Positions 1 through 7,272 of a DNA stretch of 12,283 nucleotides are shown piece by piece (position 1 is the stretch's first letter; each line of letters begins with the position of its first letter). The stretch spans positions 1 to 12,283 of the forward strand of contig DGSC01000020.1 in NCBI GenBank assembly GCA_002391275.1, in the 5' to 3' direction. Position numbers and translations under genes: made by a program. The notes beneath the pieces were generated by a model, which worked only from the letters and a program-made list of their open reading frames with translations, did not search any database and was not told the DNA's origin. The DNA is from Prevotellaceae bacterium UBA4372. Its GTDB lineage: Bacteria; Bacteroidota; Bacteroidia; Bacteroidales; Bacteroidaceae.

Positions 1-184
1 GCAGGGAGTCGAAACGCTTGATGACAGCATACAGCATAATCACCAGATGCTGCCATGCATCGAAGTGTTTTACATAGCGCTCACCGCCCATTTCACGGCT
101 GAAACGAAGAATTTTTGCCTTGTCAAGCAAATTTAACAGCTGTCCATACATCGGCTGTCCGATAAAATGTGTACCTTTGTTCAT
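1..184 (-). CDS. IS4-family transposase, N-terminal part (DUF4372 type), cut by window edge
   Basis: Translating the minus strand from the ATG at 184 gives 61 codons open to the window edge, starting MNKGTHFIGQPMYGQLLNLL and continuing with a GGERYVKHFDAWQHLVIML-type stretch and a YAVIKRFDSL ending. This is the pattern I know from the N-terminal DUF4372 domain of IS4-family transposases, which are abundant in Bacteroides, Prevotella and Porphyromonas. The domain precedes the catalytic DDE domain, which would lie beyond base 1. Nothing in the visible part is broken, so the gene may be intact, but this cannot be judged from 61 codons. A TACCTTTG -7-like box lies 25 nt upstream of the ATG. The element sits just past the terminator of the neighbouring operon, a position where insertion costs the host little. 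Confidence 0.85.
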   Translation of the reverse strand, partial: MNKGTHFIGQPMYGQLLNLLDKAKILRFSREMGGERYVKHFDAWQHLVIMLYAVIKRFDSL

Positions 185-208
185 GTTATCGAAGTTTTGT
201 GGTAAAAA

Positions 209-216
209 CAAAGGTA
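209..216 (-). promoter_or_regulatory. Putative -7 box of the transposase promoter
   Basis: On the minus strand the sequence reads TACCTTTG, matching the Bacteroidota -7 consensus TAnnTTTG, and lies 25 nt before the transposase ATG. No TTTG -33 box is present at the expected 19-21 nt spacing. That interval is occupied by the 224-253 hairpin. Confidence 0.45.
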
Positions 217-223
217 ACGAAAA

Positions 224-253
224 AGGCTGAAACCCAAGCGAGGGCTTCAGCCT
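224..253 (-). terminator. Terminator-like hairpin upstream of the transposase
   Basis: AGGCTGAAACCC (224-235) and GGGCTTCAGCCT (242-253) form a 12-bp stem with one G-T/A-C type mismatch and a 6-nt loop. Read on the minus strand the stem is followed by TTTTTC, as in an intrinsic terminator. It lies between outside DNA and the transposase start, so it could stop read-through transcription from the host operon entering the transposase gene. That insulating role is inference; the fold is directly visible. Confidence 0.5.
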
Positions 254-317
254 AATTTTTATTTCATTCTAAAATCTTTTAGCGGACAGCAATAATATTA
301 TATTGCGTTTATGATAC

Positions 318-360
318 AAAAAAAGCCTGGGCCTGTCAAACTGACAAGCCCAGGCTTTTT
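318..360 (-). terminator. Strong intrinsic terminator of the minus-strand gene string, possibly bidirectional
   Basis: A perfect 13-bp stem pairs AAAAAGCCTGGGC (320-332) with GCCCAGGCTTTTT (348-360). After one C/A mismatch the stem continues with TGTCA (334-338) pairing TGACA (342-346) around a 3-nt loop. On the minus strand the stem ends in a run of seven T. It begins about 20 nt past the stop codon of the 381-2042 gene. The plus-strand reading also has a T run, so it could act in both directions. Confidence 0.93.
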
Positions 361-380
361 GATTAAATACTCCGATGATA

Positions 381-2042
381 TTATTTGCCTAAGAGATTTG
401 TATTTTCAAACCGTACGCGGAAGGGCCACTGCTCGCCGTTCTGCGTCCATGAATCGGCGGATCGGTTCCTATCCCAAGGGTGCTGCCAGTGTTTAGTGGG
501 AGCTCCCATGACGACGAAGAAGAGGCGCGAACATTTTGCCGGTACTGTTAGTTCGGCCGTGCCTTCGCGGGCCGACTGCACCTCGCCATAGACGCGTTCG
601 CCGGTTGAGGTGTAGGCTACGAAAGCATAGCGCCATCCTGCTCGCTCGGGATAGACGTATTTGTAGCCAGCGGCATCAGTGAGACCAGTGAAGTGAGCTT
701 TCACAACGTTGCCGGCAGTGCCTACGTTCATGTTAATGATGGCATAGCCATAGTTCTGAATGCAGTGGGCAACGTCGCTTTGCCATGTGTCCTTGGTACC
801 GCTTACCTGAGTCAGGAAGGTCTTATGCTGCCCTATGCGATGCTTGGCTTGGTCGCGCACGCCGTCGATGTCCCATGTTGCCATACGCATGTAACCTTCC
901 ATCATTTGGTCGTTAAACTGCTCTTGTGTGAGGCTGTTCATCCGCTTATAGGTTTCAACGGGATCCTCAGGCTTCTGAGCTGCGCGCCAGAGCCGCCCAA
1001 TGAAATCGGCTCCATGCTTCATGGTCCACCAGTCCTGAATATAGCAGTTGGCATAGCGCCAATCTTCGTGAAGGAAGTTAAGGTGATGCGCATCGAGGTG
1101 TTGCTCGAAGTATTCGCCGTCGGTGAACTGGCGTTCCGGGAAGATTTTATAGGCCTGCCAGTCAGCACAGCTCTCCCACCAGCCGCAGTCGCCCCAGCCA
1201 TCGCCGTTGAATCCCCATTTGTAGCCATGCTGCTCGCCAAGGTCCGCAGAGACAAGGTATTGGAATGTGTGGCCTACCTCGTGGGCAACGGTGTGGCCGC
1301 CACGTGCAACGGCAGCCCAAGGGTTAAAGTGGCCTATGCCGGTCTTGCCGCCAGAGACACCATTGGTGCCGGAGGCATCGGCCCGCCATTCTTTCTGATA
1401 GGGAATATAGAGCTGGATTTTGTAGTTATCGGTTGTAGAATTTCCAGGAACAATGAATCCGAGTTCTACGTACTTGTTCCAACATTTTTCGCAGATATTG
1501 AGGATAGTGCTGGCATTGGCAACGTTGCCATCGCCTGGATACTGGATTTTAGTTGACTTGTCGCCATAGCGCACGTCCCAGAACACGGCATAGTGATCGC
1601 TCTCGGCCATGTGGGCAAAGTTGTAGCCGCTGGTGGCTTTTTCATTGGTGTAGTTGGTGCCCGAATAGGTGTCAGGCTTAAGCAAGTAGCGTCCGGGGTC
1701 GGTAAAACTCATCTCGGCGGCATCGGTAGGCACGACAGTCTCTAACTGTATGGCCTTATAGCCCAAGGAGAATGTTGGGGAGAAGAGACGCATTTGCTTG
1801 GGACGAACGGAAATGGAGTCTATACCCTCTATTTCGATGATGTCATTTGGCTTAAAGCGGTCGTCGTAGCGCACATAGAGGGTGTCTTGGTCTGGGGCTT
1901 CAGATGAATAAACCGCTGTAGCATGAAGGGGTTGCGACGTAGCAACAGACGATAAAGGAGAGGATAGGAATGTGGAAACGGAAAAAGAGTTAGCCGCACT
2001 GCCAAGGAGTGCAAGCGCAAGGGTGATTCTTGTATATCGCAT
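381..2042 (-). CDS. Secreted zincin-like protein with HEVGH motif (DUF6055-like)
   Basis: This 553-residue protein starts at an ATG with a classical signal peptide (MRYTRITLALALLGSAANSF). Residues about 145-410 form the recognisable core: a WDVRYGDKS block near 155, then HTVAHEVGHTFQYL at 250-263. HEVGH (254-258) is an HExxH zinc-metallopeptidase signature, and WWESCADW at 288-295 offers E290 as a possible third zinc ligand, as in gluzincins. Similar Bacteroidota proteins are, from memory, filed under DUF6055. The C-terminal ~130 residues (about 420-553) look beta-rich and lack the sorting-type tail seen in its neighbour. The gene starts 13 nt after the 2056-3201 gene and ends before a strong terminator, so the two are surely co-transcribed. 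A role in degrading external protein or glycoprotein is inferred; the substrate is unknown and activity is not shown. Confidence 0.82.
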   Translation of the reverse strand: MRYTRITLALALLGSAANSFSVSTFLSSPLSSVATSQPLHATAVYSSEAPDQDTLYVRYDDRFKPNDIIEIEGIDSISVRPKQMRLFSPTFSLGYKAIQLETVVPTDAAEMSFTDPGRYLLKPDTYSGTNYTNEKATSGYNFAHMAESDHYAVFWDVRYGDKSTKIQYPGDGNVANASTILNICEKCWNKYVELGFIVPGNSTTDNYKIQLYIPYQKEWRADASGTNGVSGGKTGIGHFNPWAAVARGGHTVAHEVGHTFQYLVSADLGEQHGYKWGFNGDGWGDCGWWESCADWQAYKIFPERQFTDGEYFEQHLDAHHLNFLHEDWRYANCYIQDWWTMKHGADFIGRLWRAAQKPEDPVETYKRMNSLTQEQFNDQMMEGYMRMATWDIDGVRDQAKHRIGQHKTFLTQVSGTKDTWQSDVAHCIQNYGYAIINMNVGTAGNVVKAHFTGLTDAAGYKYVYPERAGWRYAFVAYTSTGERVYGEVQSAREGTAELTVPAKCSRLFFVVMGAPTKHWQHPWDRNRSADSWTQNGEQWPFRVRFENTNLLGK

Positions 2043-2055
2043 GATCGTATTCTCC

Positions 2056-3201
2056 TTATTTTATGGCAACTTTTTTGCCGTTGATGATGTAAATGCCCTT
2101 TGCAAGCTGAGCTTTTCGTTGCAAGGTTGCCGCGCCAAGGTTCTGTCCGCTGAGGGTGTAGATGTTGTCGTCGGCTTCCTTGCCAGAGAGGCCGAGAGCT
2201 GCCGGAATAGAATGAATAGCATCCGTTGCAGCCGTGAGATCCTCGCCTATTCCGTCGATATAGAAACGCATGGGAACAGGTTCCTTGCTGATGTCTTGTA
2301 TCCAAGAACGGAAGCCCAACATAGCTACAGAGTCTTCTGCCTGCTCCATAAGAGCATCGTCATTCAGGTAGTACATGCCGGGGATCACTTTCTTATTCTT
2401 GACTATCGACCCTGATAAGAGTGTGCCATCGAGTTTCAAATATGTGCCGTGGAAGCGGACTTGACGGGATCCATCCTCATTCTTCACAGACTGAAGGCTT
2501 GGGGACTGATTAACCTTCTTGGAGACCCCGGGGATAAGATAGACAGGACCATAGACCTTTTCCTCGACAAAATTTAATAATGAGCGCCCTGAAACCACGT
2601 CGGCTTCGCGCGTAGGACGGAGCAAATAATGGTAATTGGCCCTGAGCACCACATCGTCGGTATTGAGATCTAAGGTGGAGAACTCAAGCGTCACCTGACT
2701 ATCGTCAACAATAGCCCGAGGTGATGCCAGTTCTGCATCATCGCCGAAGACATAGCGTAGCTGATTGCCAGTAAGGTTGAACGGCAGCACGATGCTGTTC
2801 CATTTGCCTAAGTTTAAGGTTCTACGTAGAGCCACAGCGCCATTGTCCAGAGTTTCTGCTCTATTGTAAGTGACGCTATCCTCATCAAGAAGCAAATGAG
2901 GAAGTGCCTTGAAGCGAATGCTCTTGACGTCAGCACGAGCAAACTGATCATTACCAATACTCATTGTGCCATCACCTAATTCAATGCAGGGACAGGCATC
3001 ATAGGAAACAAGGTAGTAATAAGTGGCCTGACGTGTACGTACTACCATGTTTTTAGCATTGAGTACTGTTTGCTGGCGGGTAACCCTATGGATAGGAGCC
3101 CCAGCGGACTCTGTCTCTTGTGCCCCTACAGGAGAGCAAAGCAAGAGTGCGACAAGAGTCACAGCCATTTTTCTATTCAGATTCATTATATTAAAAACCA
3201 T
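2056..3201 (-). CDS. Secreted protein with T9SS-like C-terminal domain, function unknown
   Basis: The protein has up to 381 residues. A second in-frame ATG at 3186 (residue 6, MNLNRKMAVTLVALLLCSPV) gives a more typical signal peptide, with cleavage likely after GAQ near residue 28, so the start may be 3186. The middle carries a LGKWNSIVLPFNLTGNQL stretch (131-148) with FGDDAELA after it. This motif recurs in Prevotella and Bacteroides surface proteins of unknown role. The C-terminus (347-381: IYTLSGQ, then KGIYIINGKKVAIK) resembles the type IX secretion sorting domain, suggesting surface display or release. It begins 30 nt after the tyrA stop with no TAnnTTTG box or terminator in the gap, and lies 13 nt before the HEVGH gene. 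I cannot assign a specific function; a partner or substrate-binding role for the metallopeptidase is a guess from position. Confidence 0.8.
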   Translation of the reverse strand: MVFNIMNLNRKMAVTLVALLLCSPVGAQETESAGAPIHRVTRQQTVLNAKNMVVRTRQATYYYLVSYDACPCIELGDGTMSIGNDQFARADVKSIRFKALPHLLLDEDSVTYNRAETLDNGAVALRRTLNLGKWNSIVLPFNLTGNQLRYVFGDDAELASPRAIVDDSQVTLEFSTLDLNTDDVVLRANYHYLLRPTREADVVSGRSLLNFVEEKVYGPVYLIPGVSKKVNQSPSLQSVKNEDGSRQVRFHGTYLKLDGTLLSGSIVKNKKVIPGMYYLNDDALMEQAEDSVAMLGFRSWIQDISKEPVPMRFYIDGIGEDLTAATDAIHSIPAALGLSGKEADDNIYTLSGQNLGAATLQRKAQLAKGIYIINGKKVAIK

Positions 3202-3231
3202 GTCTGTGGTTAAAGCTTTTTACGAATAATA

Positions 3232-4008
3232 TCAGTTCTCTATATTATGACGCAACTGTGTGAAATAGCCGTTCATGGCTTGCTCGTCGTGAGCATCTAT
3301 GATTTCAATAAGCCGCTTCAGCTCATCGCGAATTGCGCCTATCTTTGGTTTTGTATTAGGGTTGAAGAGGATTTCACGCAGAAGCGTATCGTCTTCGGAA
3401 AGCACTCCACGAGCTATTTTCATGTGACGTTTAAAAGTAGTTCCCGGAGTATCCTGATGCTTCATGATGGCCGCGAAGACAAATGTGGAGACAAAAGGAA
3501 TAGAAAGCGAATATCCCATAGTCTCGTCGTGCTCGCTGAAAGACATCTCCTTAAGGTTCAGCCCGAGGCGAGTATAGAGGTCGCGGAAGAACACCCGCCC
3601 CATATATTCGCCCTCGTTGATAAGAATAGCATTCTCATGCGAAAGGTTTCCCAAGTTCGCAAAGGTAGGACCAAACATGGGATGCGACGAGACGTAGCGG
3701 TGTCCAGTGCTTTCGTAATACTCCTTGAACCCTGTCTTTACACTGCTGATGTCCGAGAGGACGCAATCGGGACCAATATGCGGCAACAGATCGTCGAAGG
3801 CTTGCAAGGTGTACTTCAAGGACACGGCATTGATGACCAGTTCTGGATTGAAGGCATCGACCTCGTCCAACGAGGTGAAACGCTGAGTGTTGTAGAGAAA
3901 ACGAAGGCGCTTGGGCTCGGTGTCATAGACAGCCACTTCATGATCAAAGGACAAGAGATCGACAAAAAACGATCCCATCTTTCCTGCACCAAGAATAAGT
4001 ATTCGCAT
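3232..4008 (-). CDS. tyrA: Prephenate dehydrogenase
   Basis: Oxidatively decarboxylates prephenate to 4-hydroxyphenylpyruvate, the tyrosine arm of the pathway, in the cytoplasm. The 258-residue protein begins MRILILGAGKMGSFF, with the GAGKMG dinucleotide-binding loop at residues 8-13. It continues with SSVKTG, SHPMFGPT (the conserved His-Pro of TyrA proteins) and SFSEHDETMGYSLSIPF, which carries a further conserved His. The ATG at 4008 is preferred over an upstream TTG at 4041 because the Rossmann strand starts directly after it and GGAAGAAGAAACT lies just upstream. The protein is a stand-alone dehydrogenase: its chorismate mutase partner is fused to the DAHP synthase encoded just upstream. 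There is an 87-nt gap after that gene, the widest inside the operon, but no U-tracted terminator is in it. Confidence 0.92.
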   Translation of the reverse strand: MRILILGAGKMGSFFVDLLSFDHEVAVYDTEPKRLRFLYNTQRFTSLDEVDAFNPELVINAVSLKYTLQAFDDLLPHIGPDCVLSDISSVKTGFKEYYESTGHRYVSSHPMFGPTFANLGNLSHENAILINEGEYMGRVFFRDLYTRLGLNLKEMSFSEHDETMGYSLSIPFVSTFVFAAIMKHQDTPGTTFKRHMKIARGVLSEDDTLLREILFNPNTKPKIGAIRDELKRLIEIIDAHDEQAMNGYFTQLRHNIEN

Positions 4009-4095
4009 AATTTTAGTTTCTTCCTCTTCTCCCCGGAACAAGCTGTTGCATGTGCAAGCGCTGTAACATGGTCGTGAGGAACAATTTTTTAGAGG

Positions 4096-5187
4096 TTAAG
4101 AATGGCGTGAGGAAGGCGTTTTCATAATTTCCAGTTGCTGACGGACGCTTTCTTCGTGAATATGTTCGTAGATATCCCTGACGAAATCGGGGCTCATCCC
4201 ACAGATGACGCCCTGTGCCGCGCGCTTGTCAAGGATTTCGCTGTAGCGCGTTGTCTGCACTACGGCCATATTATGCAGCTTTTTGTACTCTGCTATTTCC
4301 CTACTGATACGCATGCGCTTGGTCAGCAAGTCCATGAGAAGATTGTCAAGTTCGTCTATTTGTTTTCTCAACTGGCTGATGCTCTCCGTAACTTCAACCT
4401 CGTCGCGAACGACCAGACGGTCCAAGATAAAGTCGAGAACTTCAGGAAGCACTTGCTGCTTGGCGTCGCTCCATGCACAGTCGGGATTACAGTGGCTTTC
4501 GATCATCAGGCCGTCCATCCCGAGGTCCATGGCCTGCTGTGCGATGGGAGCAATAAGGTCGCGACGTCCCCCCATGTGACTGGGATCAGTGACAATGGGC
4601 AACGAGGGGAAGCGACGTTTGAGTTCGATAGGCAGATGCCACATAGGAGGATTACGGTAGAGGCGCTGATCTACGCTTGAGAAGCCCCGGTGAATAGCTC
4701 CAAGGCGCTTTATGCCTGCATTGTTTATTCGCTGCAAGGCGCCTGTCCATAGCTCGATGTCGGGGTTAACAGGGTTTTTCACCAATACGGGCACGTCTAT
4801 TCCCTTGAGAGCGTCTGCGACAGCCTGCACAGAGAAGGGGTTGGCACTTGTTCGTGCTCCTACCCAAAGGATATCAATGCCAGCCTTGAGTGCCGCTTCG
4901 ACATGCTCTGGTGTAGCGACCTCCGTGGCCGTGAGCATACCCGTTTCAGCTTTTACGTGCTGCATCCATGGCAGTGCTTCCAGTCCTTTACCCTCGAAGC
5001 CACCGGGCTTGGTACGTGGTTTCCAGATGCCGGCACGAAATATCTTTATGCCGTTTTTGGCAAGTTGACGTGCCGTCTCCATCACTTGCTCCTCTGTTTC
5101 TGCCGAGCAAGGTCCGGCTATGACAAGCGGGCGTTTATTCTCTACTCCCGGTAGACTGAAAGGAGATAGTTCCAAATCAAAATCCAT
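4096..5187 (-). CDS. Bifunctional DAHP synthase (type I-beta) / chorismate mutase
   Basis: Two enzymes in one 363-residue chain. Residues about 15-260 are 3-deoxy-D-arabino-heptulosonate-7-phosphate synthase, which condenses phosphoenolpyruvate with erythrose 4-phosphate to start the shikimate pathway. Visible motifs are AGPCS (24-28, metal-ligand Cys27), KPRT (57-60), GARTSANP (110-117), VKNP (136-139), HRGF (166-169), DPSHMGGRRD (201-210) and ESH (229-232 region). Residues about 268-355 are an AroQ-type chorismate mutase helix bundle (LRKQIDELDNLLMDLLTKRM, then EIAEYKK). The synthase lacks the extra N-terminal regulatory segment of E. coli AroG-type enzymes. Fusions of this order are known in Prevotella and relatives, where the mutase domain also acts as the allosteric sensor for prephenate. 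It thus provides both the entry and the branch-point reaction for the tyrA and pheA products next to it. Confidence 0.95.
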   Translation of the reverse strand: MDFDLELSPFSLPGVENKRPLVIAGPCSAETEEQVMETARQLAKNGIKIFRAGIWKPRTKPGGFEGKGLEALPWMQHVKAETGMLTATEVATPEHVEAALKAGIDILWVGARTSANPFSVQAVADALKGIDVPVLVKNPVNPDIELWTGALQRINNAGIKRLGAIHRGFSSVDQRLYRNPPMWHLPIELKRRFPSLPIVTDPSHMGGRRDLIAPIAQQAMDLGMDGLMIESHCNPDCAWSDAKQQVLPEVLDFILDRLVVRDEVEVTESISQLRKQIDELDNLLMDLLTKRMRISREIAEYKKLHNMAVVQTTRYSEILDKRAAQGVICGMSPDFVRDIYEHIHEESVRQQLEIMKTPSSRHS

Positions 5188-5234
5188 TTCTTTATAGTTT
5201 ATTGTGTTAAGTATTTGCCTGGTTGTATTCGTTA

Positions 5235-6434
5235 TTAAGCTAAAAACGGCCTTTGCGTATTGATATTTTGAATTCTTTCCAATGCTTCACGCATACGCTG
5301 CTCTTTGGCGCACAGCGAGATGCGTATGTAGCGTTCGCCATTCGAGCCGAAGATGAATCCTGGAGTGATGAAGACACGAGCCTCATTGAGCACGCGCTCT
5401 GTCAAGTCCTCTACATTGACATAGCTGTCGGGGATGCGTCCCCAAAGGAACATTCCCTTCTGCAGGGGATCGAAAGTGCACCCGAGAGCCTTCATGATAT
5501 CCTCTGCAATAGCACGCCGGGGAGCATAGGTGCGGACATTGGCCTGCATATGCCATTCATCTGTATTGGTCGTGAGCGCCTCGGCTGCTGCCAATTGCAT
5601 GGCACGGAATGTGCCGCTGTCGATATTCGACTTCACCTTTAGAATCCAAGAGATAAAGGTCGCATTCGTCGCCAAAAGGCCAACACGCCATCCAGGCATA
5701 TTAAAGCTTTTGGACATGGAGTTCAATTCTATGCAACACTCTTTGGCACCGGGCACTTGCAGGATGCTCAAATGCTGGCCCTCGTTCAAGATGAAGCTAT
5801 AAGGATTATCGTTGACAATCACGATTGCATGTTTCTTCGCAAAAGCCACCAACCGTTCATACGTATCACGGTTGGCAGGAGCCCCGGTCGGCATGTGCGG
5901 ATAATTGGTCCACATCAGTTTGACGCGCGAGAGATCCCTTGACTCCAGCTGCTCGAAATCGGGCTGCCAGCCTCCAGCTTCTGTGAGATCATAGGTAACA
6001 ACTTCAGCTCCCAAGAGACGCGAGAGTGAAGTGTATGTAGGATAGCCTGGGTCAGGCACCAGCACTTGGTCTCCGGGATTCACGAAAGCCAGTGTCACGT
6101 GCAAAATGCCTTCCTTCGAACCTATGAGAGGTTGGATTTCAGTTTGAGGATCGAGTTCTACCTTATACCAACGGCGGTAGAAAGCAGCCATAGCCTCACG
6201 CAACTCGGGTGTTCCTATTGTAGGTTGATAACCATGTCCGTTGTCCTTCGCGGCTTCGCGACACAGCACATCAATAGTCTGCTGAGAGGGTGGCATATCC
6301 GGACTGCCTATGGCCAACGAAATGATGTCGCGGCCCTCGGCATTGAGGCGTGCCACTTCCTTAAGCTTACGCGAAAAATAGTATTCCTGCACCGAAGCCA
6401 GACGGTCGGCAGGTTTAAATGCTTTCTTTTCCAT
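5235..6434 (-). CDS. PLP-dependent class I aminotransferase, probably aromatic
   Basis: A fold-type I aminotransferase of 399 residues. The PLP-binding lysine is K242 in ELNSMSKSFNMPGWRVG. Other family marks are AIGSPDMPPS near the N-terminus, YQPTIGTPELREA, NDNPYSF (Asp contacting the PLP pyridine nitrogen) and YIRISLC, whose Arg should bind the substrate carboxylate. The usual NYPxNPTG loop reads NYPHMPTG. I chose the ATG at 6434 over the in-frame GTG at 6446: it starts MEKKAFKPADRL and overlaps the end of pheA by 20 nt (6415-6434), suggesting translational coupling. Lying between pheA and the DAHP synthase fusion, it most likely converts phenylpyruvate and 4-hydroxyphenylpyruvate to Phe and Tyr using glutamate. 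The sequence alone does not exclude aspartate or diaminopimelate-pathway substrates. Confidence 0.88.
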   Translation of the reverse strand: MEKKAFKPADRLASVQEYYFSRKLKEVARLNAEGRDIISLAIGSPDMPPSQQTIDVLCREAAKDNGHGYQPTIGTPELREAMAAFYRRWYKVELDPQTEIQPLIGSKEGILHVTLAFVNPGDQVLVPDPGYPTYTSLSRLLGAEVVTYDLTEAGGWQPDFEQLESRDLSRVKLMWTNYPHMPTGAPANRDTYERLVAFAKKHAIVIVNDNPYSFILNEGQHLSILQVPGAKECCIELNSMSKSFNMPGWRVGLLATNATFISWILKVKSNIDSGTFRAMQLAAAEALTTNTDEWHMQANVRTYAPRRAIAEDIMKALGCTFDPLQKGMFLWGRIPDSYVNVEDLTERVLNEARVFITPGFIFGSNGERYIRISLCAKEQRMREALERIQNINTQRPFLA

Positions 6435-7257
6435 TTTTGTACTCACCCAAGATTTTGAGGTCCGATGTCAATGGGCGTATGGCATCAATGCCCTGTGTGT
6501 AGCGTGTATAGTCTTCAAAGAGGATGTCGACATAGAAGAGGTATTCCCACTCCCGCCCGATGATGGGCAGCGACTGAATCTTTGTCAGGTTAAGCTTGTA
6601 GAACGAGAGCACAGACAACACTTGCGAGAGAGTGCCCTCGGCATGCTGAAGCGAGAAAACGATTGAAGCCTTGTTCGTCTGTCTGATGTCGCGCAGGAGG
6701 TTTGCCCTCGAAGGAGCGGCAACGACAAGGAAACGTGTGAAGTTGTGCTTGTTGGTCTCTATACCTTCCTCAAGCACCTTCATGCCATAGATAGGAGCTG
6801 CATCCTTCGAGCAGATGGCTGCCAGTCCTCGTGCTCCTGCCCTGCTGATGTCTGCTGCAGCCCCTGCCGTGTCCTCATCCTCTACGACCTTGATATTCGG
6901 ATGCCGGCTCAAGAAGTCGCGGCACTGCATGAGAGCCACGGGATGTGAATGTATCTCCCGTATGTCGTCCCAATCATCATCAGGCAGGCACAGCAACGAA
7001 TGTCGTATGCGCAGTTTATGCTCACCTACGATCGTGACAGGCGACTCGCGAAGGAGTTCGTAATTATGCAGGAGCGATCCCGCAATCGTATTCTCTATGG
7101 CTGCAAGAGCTATCATTGTTGGATCCTCAGCCATCGTCTGAAAAAGTGCTTCAAAGGTTTGGCAGCACACGAGTTCTATTTGCTCACCTTCGAAATACTG
7201 ATGAGCTGCTATATCATGGAAGCTGCCTTCTATGCCTTGTATTGCAATACGCTTCAT
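6415..7257 (-). CDS. pheA: Prephenate dehydratase (with ACT domain)
   Basis: Dehydrates and decarboxylates prephenate to phenylpyruvate, the phenylalanine arm. The 280-residue protein starts MKRIAIQGIEGSFHDIAA. Catalytic-domain motifs are ENTIAGSL (55-62), SHPVALMQC (104-112), DTAGAA (129-134) and NFTRFLVV (172-179), whose Thr-Arg-Phe is the signature of active dehydratases. Residues about 197-273 are an ACT domain with HAEGTLSQVL and TKIQSLP, corresponding to the GALS and ESRP motifs through which Phe exerts feedback inhibition; both are slightly divergent here. No mutase domain is attached. The ATG at 7257 is preferred to an upstream TTG at 7272, which would begin next to the attenuator stem. 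The gene is the first structural gene after the leader peptide and hairpin, and its 3' end overlaps the aminotransferase start. Confidence 0.94.
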   Translation of the reverse strand: MKRIAIQGIEGSFHDIAAHQYFEGEQIELVCCQTFEALFQTMAEDPTMIALAAIENTIAGSLLHNYELLRESPVTIVGEHKLRIRHSLLCLPDDDWDDIREIHSHPVALMQCRDFLSRHPNIKVVEDEDTAGAAADISRAGARGLAAICSKDAAPIYGMKVLEEGIETNKHNFTRFLVVAAPSRANLLRDIRQTNKASIVFSLQHAEGTLSQVLSVLSFYKLNLTKIQSLPIIGREWEYLFYVDILFEDYTRYTQGIDAIRPLTSDLKILGEYKNGKESI

Positions 7258-7272
7258 ATCTTCTAAAACCAA

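Larger units (their letters stand above)
1..300 (-). mobile_element. Insertion sequence (IS4 family), one end; outer boundary uncertain
   Basis: The transposase start, its promoter-like box and an imperfect hairpin (224-253) fill the first 255 bases. The IS end must lie between the hairpin and the host terminator at 318, probably in the AT-rich stretch 254-300. The other end is outside the window, so terminal inverted repeats and target duplication cannot be identified and the right-hand limit given here is a guess. Family assignment rests on the transposase N-terminus. Confidence 0.5.

Noticed and set aside
693..1556. 287-codon plus-strand open frame opposite the metallopeptidase gene
   Set aside because: It is antisense to a protein with a signal peptide and an HExxH motif, has no recognisable domain or promoter, and its length follows from codon bias on the other strand.
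3247..4077. 276-codon plus-strand open frame opposite tyrA
   Set aside because: The tyrA reading has all family motifs; the opposite frame has none.
7258..7272. TTG-initiated extension of pheA by five codons
   Set aside because: It would start in the U-rich tail of the attenuator, and the conserved MKRIAIQG start at 7257 is sufficient.
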